A stretch of 64,000 nt of DNA from Owenia fusiformis (GCA_903813345.2 CAIIXF020000010.1:18365181-18429180), one strand, 5' to 3'; shown: positions 28,701-38,794, counted from the stretch's first letter. Numbers and translations: made by a program. Notes: generated by a model not told the origin, from the letters alone.

Positions 28701-30676
28701 TCAAGCCAATGTTTGGCTGCCTAAAGTCTTTCCAGATGTATTTGATGCCATATTAATTATATGATGCCATATGATTATTGTTATTCATTTTTGTCATATT
28801 CAATGTATTACAGTGCATTAGGCCAATGCAAAACTTGTCACTCTGGGTCACTTTTCCTCTGGTTACACATCTTTTTCGCCACTGGGTTTTCCCAACACCG
28901 TCACTCAACATGCAACCCTGTGGCATGTAAATTGCACCATGCTTTGAATATGTCAGGTGTCCCTGACAATTTCATGATAGAATTTAACACAGCTATATTA
29001 ACATCTCTGATGGATCTAATGCCGAACATACTTGAAGTTGGAGATTCATAATGGTTTTCCTAATTTTGCACAGTATTGAACAGTTCGATCTGGTTGAACT
29101 CGTGTCCGTTGACAAGAAGATTGACCTTCTCTATCTGGACTTAATCTAGGGAACGTTTCATAAAATGAGACCCAGAGCAACAAAGTTTTTATTGGTCAAA
29201 TGCACTTTAATAATATTGAATATGACGAAAGTGAATGACAATAATCAGCCACAATTATTAATATGACAACAAATACATCTGAAAAGACTTTAGGCAGCCG
29301 AAAATTCAATTGCGAGGCAATATTTGAAATGACGTTATAAATTCAATTGTTCAAGCAAAAACCTGTATTTTATTGACAGTGAAGCGTTTTTGAAAAAAGC
29401 CTGTCAAAATCATAAAATTGGACATTTTGAAAAAATATTTATTTTCCATGTTGGAAATTGTCTCTTTAATAAATTTTGAAAATTTCAATAAGAATTATTG
29501 TTCCATTGCAAATATAGAGTAAAAACACGACTGCATCATTCAACCTGTCCGGGATACTAATTTAATGATATTTTAATCATAATGGCCTTTACTTTTAGAA
29601 AAGTACACAAAACTCGAATACATCCTAAAATTCTGCCACTTACAAATTCTCAATTGGCCATTAGACCAATTGTATATCAGAATGTTGATATTATTTATAG
29701 AGAAATTGAGAAAGTTCATACAATCTTGATGAGAATAATGTTAGGGGTACTCTGTACATATATACATACGTAAAAACAATCATAATTCATTTCCATTACT
29801 AGTCTGTACACTTTAGTTAGTAAGTTTCATATTTGAGGCTTATAAAGATGTTTTTAACAGCACTGCATGTACAGGCTACCGACCCTCGCTTTTATAATTT
29901 TCCTCCAACTTTCAGATTGTCAGCTAGCTGTGATTGGAAAGCCGATCTTCATGAGGTCAACAAACACATTCTGGGGAGCATGGATGCAAGACCCTGATCC
30001 CCCAAGTTCCGCATTTGAGAGAAAATATTGGTTCACACGACATTTTGATGGCAAACTTCTCTACGAATATAACTCCAAGGACTCATTTGTTAAGGATAAA
30101 TTGGATAACACCCATGAGTTGGATGATTTATATTTCGGAACCGGGAATGTCGTTTATCAGGGTGCTTTTTACTACCATCAATCAGGGTACAATGTTATTG
30201 CAAGATATGATTTAACCCTGGAGAAAAAAACAGCAAAAGTGAAGCTACCACGGGCTGCTTACACTGGGAAAGACTTTGTCTACTCTACAGAATATAATTA
30301 TTTTGATATGGCCGTTGATCAAAATGGACTCTGGGTTATATACGGAACCCAGGGTTCTAAAAACAAACTCAGAGTAAGCAGGCTGGATCCCAATACATTA
30401 GAAATTCAAAAAACAATAATTATAAAGATCCGTCACAGTGAATATGGCAATGGGTTTATCATGTGTGGACTTCTATATCTTGTACGGGATACCCATGCTC
30501 AGGTGACGCAAATTGATTTTGTGTATGACCTTTGGACCAAAGAGAAATTAAACATGTCACCGTTGAGGTTCACAAATCCTTATAAAATGAACAATATGAT
30601 TTCTTATAACTACAGAAAACAAGAAATATATGGATGGGACAAGGGAAATCAAATTAGATACCCAATTAGGTTATAG
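10622..30676 (+). CDS. GLDN-like: Colmedin/gliomedin-type collagen-olfactomedin protein (5' partial)
   Basis: Fifteen exons join in one frame to give 640 residues: 10622-10739, 12377-12493, 14993-15055, 16397-16522, 17575-17646, 20180-20242, 20886-20966, 21855-21971, 22534-22614, 24706-24741, 25278-25376, 25859-25912, 27221-27265, 28335-28424 and 29916-30676. All internal introns are phase 1 with GT/AG ends. The order is a Cys-containing stalk, about 290 residues of Gly-X-Y, a Thr/Pro-rich linker and a C-terminal olfactomedin domain of about 250 residues. Known colmedins (gliomedin, C. elegans UNC-122) are type II membrane proteins with this order that act in cell adhesion and matrix assembly, often in the nervous system. 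The first exon starts in phase 0, so at least one upstream exon with the initiator Met and anchor is missing. The family assignment is firm; orthology to vertebrate gliomedin is inferred. Confidence 0.9.
12377..12493 (+). CDS. GLDN-like: Collagen exon (39 codons)
   Basis: Acceptor tacaag|gt, donor aatg|gtgagt, phase 1 at both ends. It reads as uninterrupted Gly-X-Y, starting [16 protein letters not shown]. ORFs predicted on the opposite strand here are shadows of the proline-rich code. Confidence 0.9.
12494..14992. other. Intron containing a ~1-kb foldback element
   Basis: Intron between collagen exons 2 and 3. It holds the large inverted repeat at 13621-14634 (listed separately) and otherwise shows no gene. 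Confidence 0.7.
13621..14634. mobile_element. Foldback element with ~425-bp inverted arms
   Basis: The left arm (13621 to about 14047) and right arm (about 14209-14634) are near-complementary along their length. Both share acgcccggtgatcgtgaa at the outer ends and ggacggaggggg at two places, with a ~160-bp unrelated loop. Neither arm codes for a recognisable protein. This is a long foldback-type element in a collagen-gene intron. I could not define a target-site duplication. Confidence 0.8.
14993..15055 (+). CDS. GLDN-like: Collagen exon (21 codons)
   Basis: Acceptor atcttag|ga, donor gatg|gtaaga, phase 1-1, 63 bp. It encodes a basic Gly-X-Y run ([14 protein letters not shown]...). Confidence 0.85.
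16397..16522 (+). CDS. GLDN-like: Collagen exon (42 codons)
   Basis: Acceptor cccacag|gt, donor aaag|gtaatc, phase 1-1, 126 bp. It is uninterrupted Gly-X-Y ([16 protein letters not shown]...). Confidence 0.9.
17575..17646 (+). CDS. GLDN-like: Collagen exon (24 codons)
   Basis: Acceptor attgtag|gt, donor ccag|gtaagg, phase 1-1, 72 bp. Gly-X-Y ([13 protein letters not shown]...) with an N-glycosylation sequon (NGT). Confidence 0.88.
17647..20179. other. Intron with no recognisable internal feature
   Basis: AT-rich intron. Short frames such as + 18131-18370 and + 19043-19318 resemble no known protein and have no collagen pattern. Confidence 0.5.
20180..20242 (+). CDS. GLDN-like: Collagen exon (21 codons)
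   Basis: Acceptor caacag|ga, donor gatg|gtacca, phase 1-1, 63 bp. Gly-X-Y ([13 protein letters not shown]...). Confidence 0.87.
20886..20966 (+). CDS. GLDN-like: Collagen exon (27 codons)
   Basis: Acceptor attacag|gt, donor aaag|gtgggt, phase 1-1, 81 bp. Proline-rich Gly-X-Y ([16 protein letters not shown]...), the most stable helix stretch of the chain. Confidence 0.9.
21855..21971 (+). CDS. GLDN-like: Collagen exon ending in a Cys-containing interruption
   Basis: Acceptor cttgtag|ga, donor tcat|gtacgc, phase 1-1, 117 bp. Gly-X-Y is broken once by GPEKQG and ends with the non-collagenous run SVINCS. The final T joins GC of the next exon to make Cys, giving NCSC across the splice, with an NCS sequon. 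This divides the collagen domain in two and could carry an interchain disulfide knot. Confidence 0.87.
22534..22614 (+). CDS. GLDN-like: Collagen exon (27 codons)
   Basis: Acceptor ctaccag|gc, donor agag|gtcaac, phase 1-1, 81 bp. After the junction Cys it resumes as charged Gly-X-Y ([15 protein letters not shown]...). Without splicing the frame stops within two codons, which supports the donor. Confidence 0.88.
23203..24297 (-). mobile_element. Mariner-like element with ~200-bp inverted ends
   Basis: The segment is bounded by TA and TACGAGGGGTGATCAATAAG-type ends, mirrored at 24267-24297, typical of Tc1/mariner. Inverted similarity extends about 200 bp inward to ggtacaggtaccccgggacc at each side, far longer than usual for mariner. 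The middle holds a decayed transposase on the minus strand. The element sits in the collagen-gene intron before exon 24706. Confidence 0.85.
23470..24050 (-). pseudogene. Decayed mariner transposase fragment
   Basis: On the minus strand, short stretches in shifting frames read like the C-terminal half of a mariner transposase: a block resembling [18 protein letters not shown], then [12 protein letters not shown], then LDGNYLEE near the end, in the usual family order. Stops and frame changes separate them and the N-terminal DNA-binding part is missing, so no active enzyme can be made. Recognition is by motif only. Confidence 0.6.
24706..24741 (+). CDS. GLDN-like: Short collagen exon (12 codons)
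   Basis: Acceptor attgtag|gt, donor caag|gtgatt, phase 1-1, 36 bp. Gly-X-Y ([12 protein letters not shown]). Confidence 0.82.
25278..25376 (+). CDS. GLDN-like: Last collagen exon (33 codons)
   Basis: Acceptor gttgtag|gt, donor ggtg|gtaaga, phase 1-1, 99 bp. One short imperfection (GETIPG), then regular Gly-X-Y to GNIGVPG, where the collagen domain ends. Confidence 0.88.
25570..25835. repeat. Minisatellite of ccatgacttcaacacctaca units
   Basis: Units built on catgacttcaacatccacat and acagcattaagccatgactt alternate at roughly 35-73 bp. They lie in the intron just before the Thr-rich linker exon and do not cover its splice site. Confidence 0.75.
25859..25912 (+). CDS. GLDN-like: Thr-rich linker exon
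   Basis: Acceptor atttcag|ta, donor acaa|gtaagt, phase 1-1, 54 bp. It encodes one Cys (VCES) followed by a Thr-rich, mucin-like run that is probably O-glycosylated and separates the collagen rod from the olfactomedin head. Confidence 0.85.
25913..27220. other. Intron with a possible alternative terminal exon
   Basis: This intron holds an in-frame candidate 3' exon at 26327-26487, described under the findings, and an aataaa word near 27155 that could serve as its polyadenylation signal. No other feature was recognised. Confidence 0.4.
27221..27265 (+). CDS. GLDN-like: Linker exon, copy 1
   Basis: Acceptor tttcag|tg, donor aata|gtaagt, phase 1-1, 45 bp. It encodes [15 protein letters not shown] and is clearly related to the next exon (28335-28424), so a linker exon was duplicated. 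Being symmetric, either copy could be skipped without a frameshift. Confidence 0.8.
27902..28124. repeat. Small inverted-repeat element
   Basis: The left end, around gatggtacctaattatcaacag (27904-27925), is mirrored imperfectly by ctgttgataactggacacca (28098-28117). C-rich tracts lie between. This is probably a degraded MITE. Confidence 0.4.
28132..28295. mobile_element. MITE with ~40-bp inverted ends
   Basis: actcagaatggtctaatttg at the left is mirrored by the complement at 28255-28295, with ~40-bp arms differing at only a few bases. It ends about 40 bp before linker exon 28335 and has no coding capacity. Confidence 0.7.
28335..28424 (+). CDS. GLDN-like: Linker exon, copy 2
   Basis: Acceptor tttcag|tg, donor cata|gtaagt, phase 1-1, 90 bp. 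It starts MASTTVEP and ends [10 protein letters not shown], matching both ends of exon 27221-27265 but with about 15 extra codons in the middle. Confidence 0.8.
28461..29556. mobile_element. Foldback element with ~290-bp inverted arms
   Basis: The arms run from about 28461 to 28755 and 29263 to 29556, sharing ccggacaggttg(g/a)atgatg at the ends and tagtcttt/ctgcctaaagtc at the inner edge. TA flanks both ends, as in Tc1/mariner insertions. The central ~500 bp has one unrecognised + frame (28761-29051). The length matches the 23203-24297 element almost exactly, but the sequence is unrelated. Confidence 0.75.
29916..30676 (+). CDS. GLDN-like: Terminal exon: complete olfactomedin domain
   Basis: Acceptor actttcag|at, stop TAG at 30674-30676; 252 residues. 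Family landmarks are in order: first Cys near the exon start ([10 protein letters not shown]), [29 protein letters not shown] with the Asp that binds calcium in olfactomedin propellers, the second Cys in GFIMCGLLY (usual disulfide partner), and [14 protein letters not shown] at the C-terminus. An NMS sequon is present. A whole olfactomedin domain in one exon is common in this family. No AATAAA signal is obvious in the few hundred bases after the stop. Confidence 0.95.
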
Positions 30677-30780
30677 GTATAAAAATACTCAGATACATGC
30701 GTATCTCAGAGAGCACCTCAATAATAATATACTTTCTAATATTTTAGTATTTTCTGAAAGAGATTGTGATTGTCAATAGG

Positions 30781-30850
30781 CAGGCCCGTAGCCAGGATTT
30801 GCCAAGGGGGGGGGGTTCACTTGTGACAATTTTGGTCCAAAAAGGCATAT
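30781..30850 (+). repeat. Fragment of a G-tract repeat
   Basis: It begins caggcccgtagccaggattt, followed by a poly-G run and ttcacttgtgacaattttgg. The same order is found at 44451-44543, so this is a dispersed element family. Only one end is recognisable here. Confidence 0.6.
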
Positions 30851-31440
30851 AGCATTATACAGTTATATTAATAGCAATCATAATCTCACAGAGATCTCCA
30901 AAGGAAAACAGAGCATTCGCCAAAATTCCAAAAAGTTATGCATTCAATCCCCACAAAGATGGACTGACTTCACATCACTTTCATGTTACCCATTCTTTGC
31001 TTGCAAGGAGGAAACCTAAGATGCTATCAGTGTAGTATATATACTTCATAAGATATGTTTCTATTGAAATAATCTTTCCAAATATAATGCACAGTGTACA
31101 TAAGCATCTTTTTCATTCACAGAAAGCGCACAGATTGTCTTCTAAACAAACAAATGAGGAATAAGGAAATAGGGCAGGAGTAGATATTAATGGTCATGTT
31201 AAACATGTTAAAGTATTTGTTCAAATTTTGGAATAACTTGAATAACTGAGAACATATCAATCCCATCTTATCAAGTCAAGCATTGTAGTATATAGCATTG
31301 AGGTAGCTCCACACTTTCAGAATTTTAGAAAAAAAATTCAGATTTTTTTTATTTGGGTAAATGTCAATTAATTTTGATTTATAACCATTGTAGTCCGCCA
31401 TAAATATTCAATTATGCTTTTAGACGAGTAGGGATTTGCC

Positions 31441-33290
31441 AAAAAGTGCTTATTTAAAGAAATAAAAGGATCGACTGACCCTGTTGGGTTTCATGGTATT
31501 TTTGGAAAGTTTAACATATCTACTACATATTCCAAATAATGAGAAGTTCTGAAAATGGTCCCGTTGCCATGGAAACGGACGCTGATTAAAATACCTACTA
31601 TTAACAGTATTTAAATCACCAATAACATGTTTTATTTTATAACTTTTCCATTTCTTATCCGTTTTAAATAATGTTGGTACCAAATGAAAGCATGTTGAGT
31701 GCCCTTTCAGATAAAGTATAATTTATGTAAATTAGCTCATTTGCATATCTTTTGTGACGTCATAATTGCAATTTTTCCTAATATTTTGAGCAAATTTTAA
31801 AATACATGTTATATATACCCCCCTTGAATTAAATAAACGCAGTAAAAGTGTAATATCTTCAGAGAATATAAATTTAGGACAAACAGACTTTATTTTGATA
31901 TATAGAACATAGCTAAATCAGTTTAGATGATATAGCCTACATCCTTTTTAATTAGTACATAGCTGGAAAATATACAGCTAAACGTAGACCTATTTTATGG
32001 TATTTTACAAAATATGAGCCAGCCTTATATAAATTATCTGGGCTTGAGATGGAAAACACTGATATTAGCAGGTTACCCCCAGACCCTACTGGGTCTCTAG
32101 GTATCTTTAGAAAGCTAAGCATCTCTACTACATATTCCACATAGTGCTAAAATCTGAAAATGGTCCCGTTGCCATGGAAACGGACGCTGATTAAAATACC
32201 TGCTATTAACAGTACTTAAATCACCAATAACATGTTTTATTTTATAACTTTTCCATTTCTTATCCATTTTAAATAATCTTGGTACCAAATGAAAGCATGT
32301 TGAATGCCCTTTCAGATAAAGTTTAATTTATGCAAATAAGCTCATTTGCATATCTTTGTGACGTCATAATTGCCATTTTACCTTATATTTTGAGCAAGTT
32401 ATTAAAATATAATATTATAAATATCGACTTGAGATAAATAAGCGCAGTAAACGTGTAATATTTTCATAGAAGATGCATATGAGACAGACGGGCTTTATTT
32501 TGATATTTAGAATATAGTTCAAACAGTCTAGATGATATGGCCTACATCTTTTTTAATTAGAACATAGCTGGAAAATAAACAGCAAAATGTAGACCTATTT
32601 TATGGTATTTTACCAAATATGAGCCAGCCTTAAATAAAATATGTGGGCCTGATATGGAAAACACTGATATTAGCAGGTAGACCCCAGACCCTGATGATAT
32701 CTTTTGACAGCTAAGCATCTCGACTACATCTTCTACATAATGAGAAGTTCTGAAAATGGTCCTGTTGCCAGGGAAACATACACTAATTAAAATACCTGCT
32801 AATAACACTATTTAAATCACAAATAACCTGCTTTGTACGAGGGTATATCATAAAGTTCTCATAATATCTCTATATTTTTTGATAGATTAATACAGCATTC
32901 TATACTACACATTATGTGAAAAATTCATCAGAATATATTGAAAAATAAAAAAAATTAGAGAGATATTATGAGAACTTTATGATATACCCTCGTATTACTC
33001 TTTCATTTCTTATCCGTTTTAAATAATCTTGGTACCAAATGAAAGCATATTGTAGGCCCTATCACATGTATCAGGTAAATTACAATTTATGCAAATTAGC
33101 TATAATTAGACGTCATATTTGATATTTTTATACCATTTTTATCAACTTATTATATATGTTATAAATCCTCTTCAATCTATTAAACAAGTGTAGTAAACCT
33201 GTCATAGCTCCATATACCGATATGATGAATGTAACACAACACATCATCATTTTGATAAATAGAGTAGACCTCCACCAGGATAGGAAATAC
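31441..33290 (+). repeat. Left array of ~600-bp tandem units (about three)
   Basis: The marker gttgccatggaaacgg and its variants recur at about 31563, 32168 and 32764, giving unit lengths near 605 and 596. Units share ttatccgttttaaataat, ggtaccaaatgaaagcat and gtgacgtcataattgc in fixed order. The third unit is more diverged and carries the nested MITE at 32836-32994. Similar short frames appear in the units but no known protein. Confidence 0.85.
32836..32994. mobile_element. Mariner-type MITE nested in the third 600-bp unit
   Basis: Perfect inverted ends of at least 36 bp start tacgagggtatatcataaag; the total is 159 bp with TA at each end. It interrupts the repeat unit just where the other units read catgttttattttataact, so it inserted after the array formed. 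Confidence 0.88.
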
Positions 33291-34176
33291 AGAATGTGCC
33301 CTCTTTAAATAGTTCAATTATTTATTCCTTATAGTGGGGGGAATTTACCCCTATATTTGGCAGAATATTTCAGATGGTGATACAAGTATAGACTTTTGCT
33401 TTTCTACTACTTCAAACCTTTTTAAAAAAATCTGTCCCTGTGATCAATGGATTTTTTTACTTTTTCCCCCCAAAATCCAAGATGGCCGACACACTATAGC
33501 TCGGAAAATATATTTAGCTCTAATTTGGCAAATACAGCTGTAATATAAAGTTTAAATTGTGTTTTCAGGACTAAATACACTAATAGGGACACCACATAAT
33601 ACATGTCATAAGCTTAAGTCAAAAATAATAATTATATGGGAGTTAAGCAAGGTTCATTTCTGGCCCCTCTCTTATTTTGTTCATTTATAAGTTTGTATAA
33701 CCCTACTCCTATGAATTAAACATAATTAGTAAGACTGTTCTTAAATTTTAGATTTTTATGCTCTGCTACATATCAAATTAGTTTGTATAAATGACCGTAG
33801 CCTAAAGAATTGAAGGATTTTCACAAATAAATGGTTTATCGAGTACAGACATTTACCATGCATTCACAATTACAGACTATTACAGCGACATCAGGACCAC
33901 TAAAAGCAAATTCAATTATTCATTAAATTTTAGTTGAGGTTAAAAACATTAATACAGTCCATCAATGTATTCTATGCATTATTGAGTATGAATATGAAAT
34001 ATGTGGTTTTCCATGACTCTTCAGTAAGGAGGAGTGAAATACCAAGCAGGAAGGTGATGTGAAATTTGAGTAAGAATTTGCAAAATTTAATCTAACAAAA
34101 ATCTACCATTATTTGTAGAATTTTGATTAAATGTAAAATATTAATTCATCTCATAAATATATCTTATGCATTCTTT

Positions 34177-35025
34177 CACGGTGTCCAACCCAAACGCTTT
34201 TACATGCACAACGGAATGTTTCATCCACGCGGAAACGGGGCTAATGAAGATCCCACTATGACTGTAAGTATTGTTTCACTAGTTTCTCATACATATCACG
34301 TGTTATGGTGACATTATGTACCATTCGATGAACAATATCCTGATCAAAGCTCCGTAGTGTAGATCAAACAAATCTGAAGTTGACGAATTGACCACAAATT
34401 ACGAATTAAATTAGTATTTATATGAAATTTGCTCTAAAACATAAAACCTTTGACAAAAAGTTTATATGTGGATTAATCTTTCTTCTTTTGATGCCAAGTG
34501 ATACAATAGATCTTTTCTTTCTCTCCTTGAAAAGGAAAGTTGAGCCTAGTACCGCAGTGTTTCCAGTTCACTGTGTTAACCAGATCGCAGCATTTCTTGA
34601 ATATGAGAATGTCATCATTTTTAAGACTTTTTGTTATCAAATCATGATTACGATAATGTATGGTGTGATCAAGGTTTGGAATTTGACCAAAATATACTCT
34701 GATGCTTAACTCAACTAGTCGCATGTCTCGACAAACAGGGTTTTGACTGGAAGAATAACAAATACGTTTATGAATTTTGATAACTATACTGCTTAAGACA
34801 GCTCTTCCTAATTGCTTCAAACGTCAACAGCCATCCAAGTACAATATATCACACCCATTAAATGGTATACTTGAAATAAGTAACACATACTTCTTATTCC
34901 CATCATTGGGGAAATTGTCAGTGTATCATCATTTCCATTCGCCATACTCCAGAGCGTTTCTTTGTTTAGGTTCAGTAATGAAACGCTCAATCTTGCATGT
35001 AAGAGCGTTTGGGTTGGACACCGTG
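34177..35025. mobile_element. Nested element with cacggtgtccaacccaaacg ends
   Basis: A perfect 22-bp inverted repeat (34177-34198 and 35004-35025), continuing imperfectly through ttacatgca, bounds 849 bp. ORFs on both strands (for example - 34473-34820, 115 codons) resemble nothing known. About 100 bp on each outer side (33994-34094, 35046-35151) are direct repeats of one another. Confidence 0.75.
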
Positions 35026-35689
35026 TCCTTTAATTGTGAAAATCAAATATGTGGGATGTCATGACTCCTCAGTAAAGAGGAAGGAAACGATTGGAGGGAA
35101 GATGATTCAAAATTTTGGTAGGAGTTTGCTAATTAGAAATTAAATCTTCCAATATTCTACAATTATTTTGAATTATTAAATTATCACAATTTCTAAATAA
35201 TATTTAATGAACAATTAATTTTGTAATGTCTGGGGCTAAGGCCATGGATGTTTTTTTAAGAATAAACAAAAATGAATATAAAATATGGTAAAAAATCTAT
35301 TCTAACATTTTGCAAACATGACATATCTGCAACAACTACATGTACTAGGGCAACAGCCCAACTCATATGTCGGTGTTTTCCATATACAGAACAAGTGAAA
35401 CAATTGATATAAATACACCCAGAAAGTGCTTATTTTGCAAAAAAAGAAAGACCAATCGAGAGAATTCCACCTACTCACATGCCTTGGAATAGCACATTAA
35501 AGGGACAGCTTACCAGGCTGGTTTAGTTTGGGGACAAATGCTAAATGCTTCACCACCTGGCCTTTACAACTACATCAACTGGGGATGGGACAATAATGAA
35601 ACTGTTACCCCACTGTGGACAACCCAGACACAGTCCTCCAAAGCCTGCCAAGCAATGTTCATATAAAAAGCTTTGTTCTGTATGCACTT

Positions 35690-36955
35690 GTAAAAAGCCA
35701 GGACTTACATTTTGTGACAGTATTTATGAGATTGAAATTATAACAGAGTAAAAAAGGATTCATGTGGAACTCCTTCAAAGGCTATTTTGTATTTGGAAGA
35801 CAATGATTTAATTTGAACCTGAAATATAAGATAAAATGATGTTTGAAATATTATCTTTATTCAAGAAAACAGGTTCATTCACTTAATGAGAGCCCTCCCA
35901 AAATACTAGATGTAAACAACATGCTTTACTACTGAAACAGTATTATTTTTAAACCACATTTATCTCTATATATGAATCTACAGTGTTATTTGTACCAAAT
36001 TATGCGTATATGGTGGCCATTTTGAATTTTTCTTGAAATACTGTTCGGTTTTATCGATCACAGGGATGGAATTTTTCCTAATAGCATAATAACAGATGTA
36101 GTAAAAAGTCAGGACTTACATGTACAGACTTGTGCAATTGCACATGCAATTCTGTCTAAGTCATTAACATTTTATGACTATATATGAGATTGTGATTATA
36201 ACAGAGTAAAAAGGAACCATGTGGAACTCCTTTAAAGGCTATTTTATACTTGTAAGACAATAATTGAACTTGAACTTGAAATATTAGATTGAAAGGATGT
36301 GTGAAATATTATCTTATTCAAGAAAACAGGTTCATTCACTTCAATTGTTGCAAAATAAGAGCCCTCCCAAAATAGAACTTTGTAGAATCCCTATATAAAG
36401 TCATTTTGTCCAAATTCAAATCATTAATGAATGTGACTGTATTTCTAGATGTAAACAACATGCTTTACTACTGAAACAGTATTATTTTTAAACCACATTT
36501 ATCTCTATATACGAATCTATAGTGTTATTTGTACCAAATTATGCATATATGGCGGCCATTTTGGATTTTTCTTGAAATAGTGTTCGGTTTTATCGATCGC
36601 AGGGATGGACTTTTTCCTAATAGCATAATAAGAGATGTAAAAAGTCAGGACTTACAAATACAGACTTCAGTTGTTGCAAAAAAGAGCCCTCCCAAAATAG
36701 GACCTTGTAGAATCCCTATATAAAATCATTTTGTCCAAATTCAAATCATTAATGAATGTGACTGTATTTCTAGATGTAAACAACATGCTTTACTCCTGTT
36801 CCAATATTATTTTTAAACCATATTTATCTCTATATATGAATCTAGAGTGTTATTTGTACCAAATTATGCCCATATGGTGGCCATCTTGAATTTTTCTTGA
36901 AATAGTGTTCGGTTTTATTGATCACAGGGATGGAATTTTTCCTAATAACATAAAT
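35690..36955 (+). repeat. Tandem block, two to three copies
   Basis: tagatgtaaacaacatgctt recurs at 35908, 36446 and 36771, each time followed by the stretch from ttatttgtaccaaattatg to cagggatgga. The first period is about 538 bp; the third copy is shortened to 325 bp. Confidence 0.8.
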
Positions 36956-37197
36956 AACAGATTGAGCCATTAAATTTGCTTGTATCACCAACTGAAATAT
37001 TTTCCAGCAAATTCCCCCCACTATTAGTGATATAGACCAAACTATACATATATTTTGTGGAATTTTAGGAAAAGTATTAGTTTGCCTCAATCGAAGGCAT
37101 ATCCAAACATCTTTTTCTGAACTCATTTTTTCCTCCCATTGACTTCCATGCTAAAAAAACTTGAAATCTGACCACCTCCAAATTCGAATAGTGAACA

Positions 37198-38675
37198 AAG
37201 GCCCCCAAGAAGCTATAAAGTGGTCCCCAGAAGCTATACAGGGGCCTCTAGTAGCCCCCAGAAGCTATATGTTGGCCTCCAGAAGCTATACAGGGGCTCC
37301 AAATGGCCCCTAGAAGCTATATGGTGACCCTCAGAAGCTATGACAGGGGCCCCCAGAAGCTATATAGGGGCTCCAAATGGACCCTAGAAGCTATATGGTG
37401 GCCCCCCAGAAGCTATACAGGGGCCCCAAGAAGCTATACAGGGGCCCCCAGAAACTATACAGGGCCCCCAGAAACTATACAGGGCCCCCAGAAGCTATAC
37501 GATGGCCCCCAGTGGCCAGAAGCTATATGACAGCCCCCGGAAACTGTACGGTGTTCCCCAATATGGCCTCCAGAAGCTATACAGGGGCCCCTGAGTAGCC
37601 CCCAGAATCTATACAGTGGCCCCTAGTGCCCCCCTAAAGCTATACAGTGGCCCCAGAAAGCTATATGGTGGCCCCCAGAAGCTATACAAAGGGCCCCTAG
37701 TAGCCCCCAGAAGCTATATGGTGGCCCCCAGTGGCTCCAAGAAGCTTTACAATGGCCCCAGAAGTTATACAGGGGCCCCTAGTGGCCCCAAGAAGCTATA
37801 TGATGGGCCCAAGAAGCTATATGATGGCCCCCAGAAGCTATAGGGTGGCCCCCAGAAGCTATAGGATGGCCTCCAGTAGCCCCCAGAAGCTATACAGGGG
37901 CCCCTAATGGCCCCAAGAAGCTATATGGTGGGCCAAAGAAGCTATACGATGGCCCCGAGAAGCTATACGGTGGCCCCTAGAAGCTATACGGTGGCCCCCA
38001 GAAGCTATAGGATGGCATTCAGTAGCCCCTAGAAGCTATATGGTAGCCCCCAGAAGCTGTACGGTGTTCCCCAATATGGCCTCCAGAAGCTATACAGGGG
38101 CCCCCTGAGTAGCCCCCAGAATCTATACAGTGGCCCCTAGTGCCCCCCTAAAGCTATACAGTGGCCCCAGAAAGCTATATGGTGGCCCCCAGAAGCTATA
38201 CAAAGGGCCCCTAGTAGCCCCCAGAAGCTATATGGTGGCCCCCAGTGGCTCCAAGAAGCTTTACAATGGCCCCAGAAGTTATACAGGGGCCCCTAGTGGC
38301 CCCAAGAAGCTATATGATGGGCCCAAGAAGCTATACGATGGCCCCCAGAATCTATGCGGTGGCCCCCAGAAGCTATACGGTGGCCCCCAGAAGCTATAGG
38401 ATGGCCTTCAGTAGCCCCCAGAAGCTATATGGTAGTCCCCAGAAGCTGTACGGTGGCCCCCAATTGCCCCAAGAAACTATACAGGGGCCCCCAGAAGCTA
38501 TACGGTGGCCCCCAAAAGCTATATATTGGCCCCCGAAAACTATATGGTGCCCCCCCCAGTGTCCCCAAGAAGCTATACAGGAGCCCCCAGAAGCTATACA
38601 GGGGCCCCTAGTGGCCAAAAAAGCTATATTGTGGCCCCAGAAGCTATAAGAGGGTCCCCAGTGGTCCCCAGAAGT
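37198..38675 (+). repeat. Minisatellite array, 21-bp unit agaagctatacggtggcccc
   Basis: About 70 degenerate units of ccccagaagctatacggtgg type. A ~290-bp block at 37546-37835 is repeated almost exactly at 38059-38350 (offset 513), showing recent block duplication. The unit is a multiple of three and lacks frequent stops, so several overlapping ORFs of up to 134 codons are open. They are products of the repeat, not evidence of a protein. Confidence 0.9.
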
Positions 38676-38794
38676 TAGTTACATTAAATTTCACTGTTAG
38701 AGAAAATATCCAATTGAATTCAATGTTAAATCAAATATTCACAAGCCTTTAAAAGCTATACGATGGCCCCCAGAAGTTAATAAGGGCCCCCAGT

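Larger units (their letters stand above)
33330..37050. repeat. Inner part of the island with inverted and tandem blocks
   Basis: Around 33330 the text agtggggggaattta..., then atttcagatggtgatacaag, is mirrored near 36985-37030. Between these lie the nested element at 34177-35025 and the tandem block at 35690-36955. No gene was recognised. Confidence 0.6.

Noticed and set aside
28761-29051. 96-codon ORF between foldback arms considered as a transposase
   Set aside because: No DDE or DNA-binding motif can be seen and the sequence is unfamiliar.
37303-38649. Overlapping ORFs with Ala-Pro-Arg-Ser-Tyr or Gly-Pro-Gln-Lys-Leu-Tyr repeats
   Set aside because: They arise from a 21-bp minisatellite that lacks stops in several frames. 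There is no start context, splice structure or conserved domain.
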